Source: an uncultured Lachnospiraceae bacterium
GTDB taxonomy: Bacteria; Bacillota; Clostridia; Lachnospirales; Lachnospiraceae
Length of the DNA: 64,000 nt
NCBI GenBank assembly: GCA_902775555.1
Contig: CACYMQ010000011.1
Location: 38,104 to 102,103, forward strand
Reading direction: 5' to 3'
Position numbers and translations under genes: made by a program. The notes below the pieces were generated by a model. It searched no databases. It had not been told where the DNA came from and saw only the letters and a program-made list of their open reading frames with translations. This document shows positions 16,176 through 23,928 of this stretch, piece after piece (within the stretch, counting starts at the first letter, position 1; each line of letters starts with the position of its first letter).

Positions 16176-18443
16176 TCACTTCTTATGATACACCTCATCC
16201 AGGATGCGGTGGTTGTACTTCCCGAAGAACGGGCCGTTTATACACTGGGTATCGTCGCTTCCTCCCAGACAGAGATTGGCTTCGATCAGTACGGGGTCTC
16301 CCGTGTCATCGACTGCGATATCCCAGGAGATCAGGCGATGGTAGGCCATAAAAGGATGACACCGCTTCACCATTTCCTTACATTGATCCAGAGCGGGGAC
16401 ATGGATTCCCTCAATGGTATAGCCCAGGTCCGGGTGGACGGTGGTTGTGGTCCCGTTGTCCAGCGAGCCGATCTTCCGGAGCCTGTCGGAGCTGTCGATG
16501 CCGCAGTAAAAGCCGCCGGAGCAGCCGTTGTCGACTCTGTGCTTCCCTGCGCCCACCTTCAGCGAACAGGAAAGAATGACGACCTCCTTCTCCAGAAGAA
16601 GAGAAATGATACGGTAGGTATTTACGGATTCCGGATGCAGCCGTGCCAGGTCCGGATGCTGCCGGATTGTACGCTGGATCACGATATCCCGCTTCAGGCT
16701 CCTTATGATGGAGCGGAATTCCTTCAGGCTTTCCCTGCGGTCCTTCTTTATTTCAAGAAAATGTACGTCCGCCCCGCCTTCGGATCCCTGGGCGCCTTTG
16801 ATCACCACTTCACCGGCGGCAAATACCTTTCGCAGGACCTCCTTCGGTGAGACCGGCTGATAGTCCCGGTCGACCCAGATCGGGCCGATCCGCATGGCAA
16901 CTGCTTCGGGCTGCTTTGCGTCGGGGAACAGACGATACTGATAACATTTATTTCCAAGGTAGTATGCCATGTCCCGGTCACTGAGATACCGGTCGATGTC
17001 ACATAGAAACATTTCCTCCGGGACATAATCCACATGGAATACTCCGGATTTTGCCTTGTACATCCGATGCGAAGAGGTATGGACGTTCTTCACATAGGGG
17101 TCGTAGTATCTCCGGATCGCACGGATCTCTTCCTGCGTCAGCTCCGGATAGGAACCGGAGATCGCACGGATCGCCTTACGGTCGAGCCGGCGGAGTGCCG
17201 CGTTGCAGAGAAGTACGATCTGGGTATAACCGGCCTTATAATAAGCGGCGGTTATTGCCAGAAGGTTATCCCGGAGACGGAAATAATTTCTTTCATTCAT
17301 TCCGAAATACGGCCTGTGCCGACGGCGTCCGTCCGGACGGAAATATACCTCATCCAGAACCTCGCGGGTATACTTCCCGAGGAGAGGCCCGCAGCTCTCC
17401 TGAACCGCGTCAATGCCACCGCCCATCGCCATATTCGTTTCGATCAGAACCGCTTCGCCGGAGCTGTCAATGGCCACGTCCCAGTGGGCGAACCGGTTAT
17501 GGCCCATGATCCCGTGGGCCCGCTTCACGATTTCTACAGCTTTATGATAATACGGAAGTCGGATTCCGTCAAATTGATAATGCAGTTCCGGATGCTCCCG
17601 GGTGGCGGTTCCGTCCTTGCGGATACCCAGTTCTCCCAGGCTTCCGTCTTCATGGATACAGCAGAGGACTCCGCCGTATCCCAGGTTATCTACCCGGCTG
17701 TCACCGGCACCGATCCGGACTGCGGATGCCAGGATCTTCACACCCTCTTTTGTAAGAAGGGAAATGATACGCAGGGTATTTACGGAGGACGGGTGAAGCG
17801 CCGCATACGCCGGATGCTGGTCTATGGCAGCCTGAACCACCAGGTCGATCCTTCCGGGATCGGCGGCCTTTGCCAGCTCCATAAACCGGCGCTGCCGTTC
17901 TTCCGGATTCAGGTCGTCGAGGAAATAGACGCCGTATCCGCATTCGGAAAATGTGGCATGTTTAAAGACGGACTTCTCCTGTTCGCCGACGATGGAAGCC
18001 GCTTCCTCCAGACTGATGGGACGGAAATGCCCGTCCAGCCAGCGGCCTTTGATCCGCATGGCATAAAGCTCCGGCTGTTTCACGGAGGAGAAGAAACGGT
18101 AATAGAAGCATTTGTTGTCCAGATATTTGGATGCAAGCCGGTCCGAATAGTAAGGCTCGATCCTGCGGTAGTACATTTCCTCGGAAATGTATTCGGGATG
18201 GAACTTCCCTGAGCATCCGGTGAATACCCGGTGGCAGAGAAGATTGACCCTTTCATATTTGCCGAAATATTTTCTTACTTCTGCCTTCTGCCCGGCGGTC
18301 AGGTCGGGATACCGGAACTTCTTCTGGTAGCCCCTGTATTTCTTTCGAACGATGCGCATCAGGGCAGGGGTGATCAGCCGGTCCAGGTCGGTCACGCCTT
18401 CTTTATAATTACCTGTAAGTAAAGGATATAGATTATTCATCAT
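16176..18443 (-). CDS. Tandem ATP-grasp protein (sugar-transfer-associated type)
   Basis: 755 residues made of two homologous halves (about 1-375 and 376-755). Each half has CHRVFTGCSGKFH / SHRMYKAKSGVFH, an entry segment ending KQPE-[LA]-[YV]-AMRI, the motif QHPxxAxLHPxSVNT-x-RIISLL, DN-x-x-x-GG, and the metal-binding end WDVAIDSSGEAVLIETN / WDIAVDDTGDPVLIEAN. The halves are diverged but both keep the acidic and Asn ligands, so both may be active. ATP-grasp enzymes make amide or ester bonds through acyl phosphates; the sugar-transfer-associated family is often found near polysaccharide genes. Its ATG directly follows the MATE stop codon with no gap, so the two are translationally coupled. 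Confidence 0.8.
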   Translation of the reverse strand: MMNNLYPLLTGNYKEGVTDLDRLITPALMRIVRKKYRGYQKKFRYPDLTAGQKAEVRKYFGKYERVNLLCHRVFTGCSGKFHPEYISEEMYYRRIEPYYSDRLASKYLDNKCFYYRFFSSVKQPELYAMRIKGRWLDGHFRPISLEEAASIVGEQEKSVFKHATFSECGYGVYFLDDLNPEERQRRFMELAKAADPGRIDLVVQAAIDQHPAYAALHPSSVNTLRIISLLTKEGVKILASAVRIGAGDSRVDNLGYGGVLCCIHEDGSLGELGIRKDGTATREHPELHYQFDGIRLPYYHKAVEIVKRAHGIMGHNRFAHWDVAIDSSGEAVLIETNMAMGGGIDAVQESCGPLLGKYTREVLDEVYFRPDGRRRHRPYFGMNERNYFRLRDNLLAITAAYYKAGYTQIVLLCNAALRRLDRKAIRAISGSYPELTQEEIRAIRRYYDPYVKNVHTSSHRMYKAKSGVFHVDYVPEEMFLCDIDRYLSDRDMAYYLGNKCYQYRLFPDAKQPEAVAMRIGPIWVDRDYQPVSPKEVLRKVFAAGEVVIKGAQGSEGGADVHFLEIKKDRRESLKEFRSIIRSLKRDIVIQRTIRQHPDLARLHPESVNTYRIISLLLEKEVVILSCSLKVGAGKHRVDNGCSGGFYCGIDSSDRLRKIGSLDNGTTTTVHPDLGYTIEGIHVPALDQCKEMVKRCHPFMAYHRLISWDIAVDDTGDPVLIEANLCLGGSDDTQCINGPFFGKYNHRILDEVYHKK

Positions 18444-20177
18444 TTAAAACTCCACGGTAAGTATATTCATTCCTAACGAATAAAGATAATGGCAGTCCTT
18501 TGAGATCTTCTGGATCATCTGAACGCCCATGTTGAAGTCATCTTCCTGATTTTCGAAGGCTTCCTTGAAGAGGTTGTATTCCTTTCCGGAGCACATGATG
18601 GAGATGCCGAAGGTACTCTGATAGGAGAAGATCCGTACGTCCACCGGATCATTTTCCTTGTTCAGGGACTTTTGGACCATTACGGTCATAACCTCTTCCA
18701 GAGCAAGCCCGAGCTTTGTACCGGTCTTCCGATCCATGCCGTTTTCGAGGCAGAAATCGATCACGTCCGCGCTGGCCTGACAGATGGCTTCATTGGATGA
18801 AACGATGGAGAATGCCTTTACCTGGTTGTGTTTCTCCAGATAATCATCCAGCAGCAGGATCGGCGACAGCTCGTGATCCTTCCCGCGGGTCATAATGGAC
18901 TGGGATCTCGCTATGAGGACCGTGACGAGCAGGGTTACCGTCATGCTGACCGGAAGGAAGAACCAGACAGGCAGATTGAAATAGTAGCAGATCTGGGCGA
19001 AAAGGATCGGAAATACGAAGGTACGTATGACCATGATGAAATTCGAGAAGAAGACCCGCTTTGCCACATTGAAATAGGAGCCCAGTATGGAGCAGAGGAC
19101 TTCCTGGAGCACGGACAATCCGAGGCAGATAAAGGGGACCAGCATGTCCAGTCGGATCTTATAAAAACGTCCGATGGGTTCGTGAAAGACAACGGCAGTG
19201 AGTCCGAAGAGAAACGTGAGCATAAGACCCAGACGTATCTGCAAACGGACGAGGGAACGCACCCCTTCATTGTCGTGTCCGCCGATATAGATCCCGAGCA
19301 TGGGAGCAGCTGTCCTGGGGATACCCGTTGTGATGCAAAGAGTGATCTCCAGAAGGGAATTGACAACGGCCCAGATGGCAAGACCCTGTGTTCCGGATGC
19401 GGAGTAAATGATCATATTCAGCACGAACATACGGATCACATCCATCAGGTTGCCGATGGCAGCGGAGCTTCCGAACAGAATGATGTTCTTTAAACCAAAC
19501 AGACGGAAATGCCTGAGCCTCAGCCGGAAAATGTGGTCGTGGAGGTGTAAACGGAGAAAACCAAATACTGCGGCCGCAAGGGTTGAGATCACGCTTGCAA
19601 GTGCTGCGCCGGCGATCCCCCATTTGAAGACAAAGAGGAACAGCCAGTCCAGGATGATATCGGAAATGACCATGATCAGCGTCATCGTGGTCATGTCCTT
19701 CGTTCTTCCGCTGAGCTGAAGGAAATAAGTGGGAATATAGACCAGGATGTACGGAAGGGATCCGATGAGAGTGATCCGGCAATAGTCCGTGACCATATCT
19801 GTCAGGGAGGGATCGTTGGTGAGAAAATTCGCTACCTGCGTGGGAAAGAAGAATCCGACTGCCATAAATCCCAGGCTGAACAGGACCGAAAAAAGAATGG
19901 CGCTGTGATAATAGGCCTGTGCATCCTCGACCTTTGAAGCGCCGAGAGCGTGGGAAGACGCGATGAAAGAGCCGACGCCAAAAAGGCTTCCCACCATGCA
20001 AAGTGCCAGGAATACCGGCATATTTACACTGATGGCAGCCAGAGCAGAGGAATCAAGATTTCTGGATACAAAGGTGGAATCGATCAGTGTATTGACGGTT
20101 CCGCCCAGTACAGAAAGCATGACCGGGATAAGCGCCCTTTTAAATTCTCTTTGCTGAAATGTACTGCTTCTTTCCAT
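18444..20177 (-). CDS. MATE-type transporter with C-terminal GHKL-like domain
   Basis: 577 residues. Residues 1 to about 430 form twelve helices of the MATE/MOP superfamily (start REFKRALIPVMLSVLGGTVN, typical of MATE). After SIMTRGKDHELSP a soluble domain of about 140 residues follows: KLGLALEEVMTVMVQKS stands where the GHKL N-box is expected but lacks its Asn, and FNMGVQMIQKISKD resembles the G-box of RsbW-type kinases. ATP binding is therefore uncertain. MATE proteins exchange Na+ or H+ for drugs or lipid-linked compounds. Fusion to an anti-sigma-like domain and co-occurrence with a PP2C phosphatase suggest transport tied to partner-switching. No good ribosome site precedes this ATG. Confidence 0.82.
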   Translation of the reverse strand: MERSSTFQQREFKRALIPVMLSVLGGTVNTLIDSTFVSRNLDSSALAAISVNMPVFLALCMVGSLFGVGSFIASSHALGASKVEDAQAYYHSAILFSVLFSLGFMAVGFFFPTQVANFLTNDPSLTDMVTDYCRITLIGSLPYILVYIPTYFLQLSGRTKDMTTMTLIMVISDIILDWLFLFVFKWGIAGAALASVISTLAAAVFGFLRLHLHDHIFRLRLRHFRLFGLKNIILFGSSAAIGNLMDVIRMFVLNMIIYSASGTQGLAIWAVVNSLLEITLCITTGIPRTAAPMLGIYIGGHDNEGVRSLVRLQIRLGLMLTFLFGLTAVVFHEPIGRFYKIRLDMLVPFICLGLSVLQEVLCSILGSYFNVAKRVFFSNFIMVIRTFVFPILFAQICYYFNLPVWFFLPVSMTVTLLVTVLIARSQSIMTRGKDHELSPILLLDDYLEKHNQVKAFSIVSSNEAICQASADVIDFCLENGMDRKTGTKLGLALEEVMTVMVQKSLNKENDPVDVRIFSYQSTFGISIMCSGKEYNLFKEAFENQEDDFNMGVQMIQKISKDCHYLYSLGMNILTVEF

Positions 20178-20263
20178 AAAAAATCATCAAACAGCGTATC
20201 CTGACAATGAAATTCATGAGATCAAAGGTGGTCAAAGTTGGTTTCAAGGAGGTTCCGCCATAC

Positions 20264-20302
20264 ATAAAAAACAGGGAGCAGATCATGTCATGCTCCCTGT
20301 TT
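20264..20302 (-). terminator. Terminator of the histone-like gene
   Basis: AAACAGGGAGCA (20269-20280) and TGCTCCCTGTTT (20291-20302) form a 12-bp stem; on the minus strand it is followed by six T. This separates the histone-like gene from the MATE operon. Confidence 0.88.
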
Positions 20303-20332
20303 CTCAATATCGGGTCCGGTTTTGGGTGATCC

Positions 20333-20471
20333 CTATTTTGTAAGATCCGCGATGGCTTTTTTGAGTCTTACGATATCGGCTTTCAGTGCTGCGATGTCAG
20401 CTTTCAGGACCGCATTTTCCGCGATCAGCTTCTCCTGCTTTGCAGAAGTGAGAAGTGTGGCAGCTTCCTTC
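20333..20471 (-). other. Out-of-frame 3' continuation of the histone H1-like gene
   Basis: Dropping one G near 20495 (in GCCGCAGAAAGCCGC) lets the frame run on to a TAG at 20333. The added tail reads KAAAKAAPAKKEAA, then a leucine-heptad coiled coil (LIAENAVLKADIAALKADI and on to LKKAIADLTK). Its good coding sense shows that the gene once, or still in some cells, ended here. It is followed properly by the terminator at 20264. Confidence 0.75.
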
Positions 20472-20999
20472 TTAGCCGGAGCAGCCTTGGCAGCGGCTTT
20501 CTGCGGCCTTCTTTGCGGGAGCCTTCTTTGCCGGTGCAGCCTTCTTGTCTGCGGCTGTCTTCTTGTCTGCGGCTGTCTTCTTGTCTGCGGCTGTCTTCTT
20601 CGCAGCGGCTGTCTTCTTCGCAGCTACAGTCTTCTTCGCAGCCGGTTTCTTGGCAGCGGCCTTCTTTGCGGCAACTGTCTTCTTGGCGGCCGGTTTCTTA
20701 GCTGCAGCCTGTTCGCTAACGGCTGCTGTGTCGGTTGCTTCCGCATTTACGGCAGGAGCAGCTTCCTTCTTCGCAGCAGCTTTCCTGGCCGGCGCTTTCT
20801 TTGCGTCATCCTTCTTGGCAACAGCCTTCTTATCTGCAGCATCCTTTACGGGTGCGGCGACGGCTGTAAGAGCCTTCTTCCAGGAAGTAAGTGTGGCGGG
20901 AGAGATGGACAGTTCCTTGGCAGCCTTGGTGATCCCGATTTCGTCTGCCTTTGCAAGTGCGGCTTTCTTATCTGCATCTGAATAGTTCTTACGCGCCAT
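20472..20999 (-). CDS. Histone H1-like Lys/Ala-rich DNA-binding protein, frameshifted tail
   Basis: 175 residues as it stands. Residues 1-45 (NYSDADKKAALAKADEIG and SPATLTSWKKAL) look like the helix-turn-helix of transposase OrfA/HTH_Tnp-type proteins. The rest is a low-complexity chain of KKAAAKK, KKTVAAKK and KKTAADKK units like the tails of eukaryotic H1 and bacterial Hc1/AlgP-type proteins. The tail should coat DNA without sequence preference while the N-terminus may add specificity. The frame ends abnormally in ESRCQGCSG; a single-base change restores a coiled-coil end (20333-20471). A strong promoter lies upstream and a terminator downstream, so it is probably highly expressed. Confidence 0.75.
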   Translation of the reverse strand: MARKNYSDADKKAALAKADEIGITKAAKELSISPATLTSWKKALTAVAAPVKDAADKKAVAKKDDAKKAPARKAAAKKEAAPAVNAEATDTAAVSEQAAAKKPAAKKTVAAKKAAAKKPAAKKTVAAKKTAAAKKTAADKKTAADKKTAADKKAAPAKKAPAKKAAESRCQGCSG

Positions 21000-21034
21000 A
21001 ATGGTATATCCTCCGAATAATAATTATAATTCAT

Positions 21035-21063
21035 ATTGTAACGGGTGATGGTAAAATTGTCAA
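21035..21063 (-). promoter_or_regulatory. Promoter of the histone-like gene
   Basis: On the minus strand a perfect TTGACA (21058-21063), 17-bp spacer and TACAAT (21035-21040). A GGAGGATAT ribosome site precedes the ATG at 20999. Confidence 0.82.
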
Positions 21064-21069
21064 AGTATA

Positions 21070-21078
21070 TGATATAAT
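21070..21078 (+). promoter_or_regulatory. Extended -10 promoter of the flavodoxin operon
   Basis: TGATATAAT is an extended -10 (TGn plus TATAAT). No good -35 is seen; the expected position overlaps the divergent promoter at 21035-21063, so the two promoters may compete. Confidence 0.5.
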
Positions 21079-21203
21079 ATATGAAGTTGTGAACCGGATG
21101 ACCTATGTGCCCGCACCATATGGTATGCTGAGACAGATGTGATCGTACGATATGTCATGTTGTGAAAGATAAGGGTGGTGTCGGGAGATGCAGGAGGTGT
21201 CAG

Positions 21204-21623
21204 ATGACATACGCAGTAAGATATTACACGAAGACAGGCAATACCAGACGACTGGCAGAGGCGATCGCGAAGGAACTCGGAGTGGAGGCACATCCTCTGG
21301 AAATTCCCATTACGGAGAAGGTAGACCTGCTGTTCCTCGGGAACTCCTATTATGCATTCAGTATTGACCCGGAGGTAAGACGTTTTATATCGGTGCTTGA
21401 TAAGAACAAGGTTGGAAGGATCGTGAATTTCGGTTCGGCAGCCATGTTGAACTCCACCTTTAAGAAGGTAAAGGCGGAGGCGGAGAAGGTGGGGATCCCG
21501 ATGTATGAGAAGGAATTTCACTGCAAAGGTGAATTCAAGGGGATCCACAAGGGGAGACCGAATGATGCCGATATAGCGGCAGCGGTCGAGTTTGCAAAGA
21601 AAATTAAAGCCAAAGAGGGGTAG
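21204..21623 (+). CDS. Flavodoxin-family protein
   Basis: 139 residues from ATG 21204 (AGGAGGTG just upstream; a longer frame from 21162 has no ribosome site). YYTKTGNTRRLAEAIAKEL is the phosphate-binding T-x-T-G-N-T/S loop for FMN, LFLGNSYYAF the second loop, and VNFGSAAML the third. Flavodoxins carry low-potential electrons in anaerobes. The ADH gene follows after 2 bp, so the two are one transcript. Confidence 0.8.
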   Translation: MTYAVRYYTKTGNTRRLAEAIAKELGVEAHPLEIPITEKVDLLFLGNSYYAFSIDPEVRRFISVLDKNKVGRIVNFGSAAMLNSTFKKVKAEAEKVGIPMYEKEFHCKGEFKGIHKGRPNDADIAAAVEFAKKIKAKEG

Positions 21624-21625
21624 GT

Positions 21626-22801
21626 ATGGAGAATTTTACATTTTATTCCCCCACATGTTTCGTGTTCGGTAAGGAATCAGAGAAGCAGGCAGGTGCCTGC
21701 GTAAAACGGTTTGGCGGAAGCAAGGTCCTGATCCATTACGGCGGGGGAAGCGCGGTAAGATCCGGGCTCCTGGACCGTGTGAAGAAGTCTCTGGAGGACA
21801 GCGGTCTTCCTTATGTTGAACTCGGGGGCGTTCAGCCGAATCCGAAGAGCGGACTGGTATATAAGGGGATTGAGCTGGTAAAGCAGGAGAAGGTTGATTT
21901 TATCCTGGCTGTAGGCGGGGGAAGCGTGATCGATTCCTCCAAGGCTATCGCAGCCGGTGCATTATATGACGGAGATTTCTGGGATTTCTACTCCGGAAAG
22001 CGGATCGAAGCCGCGCTTCCGGTGGGTACGGTCCTTACCATAGCAGCGGCCGGAAGTGAGGGCAGCGGGGATTCCGTGATCACGAAGGAGGAAGGCTCGA
22101 TCAAGCGCGGGTCCGGCTCCGATGTGATACGTCCGAAATTCAGTATCCTGAATCCTCAGCTTACGGAGACGCTTCCGCCTTATCAGACAGCAGCCGGTAT
22201 CACGGATATCATGGCGCATCTCTATGAGAGGTATCTCACGAATTCCAAGGATGTGGAGGTTACGGACCGGATGATCGAAGGTCTGCTCCTTACCATGGTT
22301 CATGAAGGACCGCGCGTCATTCAGGATCCGCATAACTATGAAGCCCGTGCAAATATCATGTGGGCGGGAACCATGGCCCACAACAATTCCTGCGGAGTGG
22401 GAAGAAGCCAGGACTGGAACAGCCACAATATAGAGCATGAGCTGTCGGCACTTTACGACTGTGCACATGGTGCGGGACTTGCTGTCACCATGCCTGCAGT
22501 CTTCCGTTATGTGATGAAGCATGATGTCATGCGGTTTGCGAAGGTGGCGGTACGCGTCTGGGGATGCTAGATGGATTTCGACCATCCGGAGGTTACGGCG
22601 CTGGCCGGGATCGATGCCCTGCAGCATTTCCTGATCTCCATCGGCATGCCGAAGAACTTCGAGGAGCTGGGAGCAAAGAAGGAAGACATCCCGACGCTGG
22701 TGGATATGCTCTGCCACGGAGAAGGCCGGAACGGAAGCATTTCCGGATTTGTGACGCTGGATGAAGAGGACTGCCGGAAGATCTACGAGATGATGGTGTG
22801 A
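21626..22801 (+). pseudogene. Iron-containing alcohol dehydrogenase (YqhD/BdhA type) with internal amber codon
   Basis: The frame spans 391 codons, the normal length for this family, but codon 315 is TAG (22568-22570). Before it: NAD(P) loop VGGGSVIDSSKAIAAGA, GTVLTIAAAGSEGSG, and metal ligands D, H and H in AGITDIMAHLYERYL, CAHGAGLAVTMPAV. After it: MDFDHPEVTALAGIDALQHF to the end. The family normally has an amino acid such as Q or E at this point (VWG-x-x-D/E). An ATG follows the TAG directly with GGGGA 8 nt upstream, so restart of translation could yield two pieces. These enzymes reduce aldehydes to alcohols. Probably inactivated by a point mutation. Confidence 0.75.
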
Positions 22802-23478
22802 GGGAAAGTAAGTACTTAAGAAGTGCAGAAGATGCGGACATGATATATGTGATTTTTCTGAGAGAATCAAATCATCAGCGGCTTAGCCCTATTGTCGGCT
22901 TACAGCAGGAAACCGGAGGATATGTTCGTTTCATACATCCGGTCTATAGAGGGACCGGTACAGGAGAGAGCAGATTTCTTTGCTCCCGCCATTCCTATGA
23001 TGAATATGTGATCGATCCGGATCTGGATGCCGGCAGTCGTTGTAACAGAATCCTGGATGCGCTCGTTGGCACAGGTACCGATCCGGACAGGGATTATATG
23101 ATGCTGCTTACGGATGTTCCGCAGGATCGGGAAGAGTTATTGCAATGGCTACGATCGATGATACATGAAATCTCCGGCAACGAAAATGAATCGCCGGATA
23201 TCATTCTTGGGAAAACCGTGTGTGGTTCCACATCATTGGATCCGATTGTGATCGAGTCCCGTGAAGTGATCCGGTCACCCGGGGTGTACAAGGATCTTAG
23301 CTGCAGTATCAATGCAACAGCAATCCGGTTGGCAACACTAAAGGCATGTGGAGGCTTTTCGGAGGATCCGAAACTCGAAGGTTATGATATGGATCTGTTT
23401 CAAAGGATCAATAAGATTGGAAGAAACAGAGTGAGGTTGATCCAAAACCCGATCACGGTTCCCTCCGGAACGAATTAG
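22798..23478 (+). CDS. Hypothetical protein, GT2-like C-terminal motif
   Basis: 226 residues from a GTG overlapping the ADH stop; an alternative ATG is at 22840 (MIYVIFLRESN). The C-terminal part, INATAIRLATLKACGGFSE followed by GYDMDLFQRINKIG, matches the acceptor-end pattern of family 2 glycosyltransferases (GGF-x-E ... D-x-DL ... R-x-x-x-x-G). The nucleotide-sugar DxD motif is not evident and the middle is divergent, so it may be a degenerate or atypical transferase. Confidence 0.4.
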   Translation: MRESKYLRSAEDADMIYVIFLRESNHQRLSPIVGLQQETGGYVRFIHPVYRGTGTGESRFLCSRHSYDEYVIDPDLDAGSRCNRILDALVGTGTDPDRDYMMLLTDVPQDREELLQWLRSMIHEISGNENESPDIILGKTVCGSTSLDPIVIESREVIRSPGVYKDLSCSINATAIRLATLKACGGFSEDPKLEGYDMDLFQRINKIGRNRVRLIQNPITVPSGTN

Positions 23479-23481
23479 ATG

Positions 23482-23510
23482 CTTACAAATAACGAGGAAT
23501 ATGATAGAAT
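23482..23510 (+). promoter_or_regulatory. Possible promoter of the superoxide reductase gene
   Basis: CTTACA, 17-bp spacer, TAGAAT. The -35 is weak; the position, 70 bp before the start codon, is suitable. Confidence 0.4.
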
Positions 23511-23579
23511 ATCGGATGATGCCTCTCCGGATGTGCGGGGCAGGATCTGTACTTACAATGAAAAGGAGGAACAGAAGCT

Positions 23580-23915
23580 ATGAAATTCTACAAGATTGAT
23601 GACCAGATCGTGATCGGTGACGGGCTGTCCGCAGGAGAAGAGCTGATCCCGAATACTACGGATGCAGCGGGAGAGAAGCATGTGCCGGTGATCGCCGTTG
23701 ACGGAGATACCGTTACGGTAACCGTGGGTTCCGTTGAGCACCCGATGCTGGAGGCACATTATATACAGTGGATCGTTCTTGAGACGGAGAACGGTTATCA
23801 GAAGAGAGCCCTGACTCCTGCAGTGAAACCGCAGGCAGTATTTAAGACAACAGAGAAGGTAGTGGCAGCTTATGAGTACTGCAACCTGCACGGTCTCTGG
23901 AAAGCAGAAGCGTAA
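23580..23915 (+). CDS. Superoxide reductase (desulfoferrodoxin C-terminal type)
   Basis: 111 residues, AAGGAGG upstream. The catalytic centre II iron ligands of superoxide reductase are all visible: H in KHVPVI, H in VEHPM, H in AHYIQWI, and C plus H in EYCNLHGLWK. The first (desulforedoxin) iron domain of two-iron enzymes is missing, so this is a one-iron type. It reduces superoxide to peroxide in anaerobes without releasing oxygen, taking electrons from rubredoxin-like carriers. It is 13 bp upstream of the SPFH gene. Confidence 0.88.
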   Translation: MKFYKIDDQIVIGDGLSAGEELIPNTTDAAGEKHVPVIAVDGDTVTVTVGSVEHPMLEAHYIQWIVLETENGYQKRALTPAVKPQAVFKTTEKVVAAYEYCNLHGLWKAEA

Positions 23916-23928
23916 AGGAGAATAGAAA

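Noticed and set aside
20322-20981. Plus-strand Cys/Leu/Gly-rich frame opposite the histone-like gene
   Set aside because: It is the complement of lysine/alanine repeats and lacks a ribosome site; the minus strand has promoter, ribosome site and terminator.
22568-22570. Pyrrolysine or selenocysteine insertion in the alcohol dehydrogenase
   Set aside because: Selenocysteine uses UGA; pyrrolysine would need pyl genes and this enzyme family does not use it. Kept only as a remote option under the amber finding.
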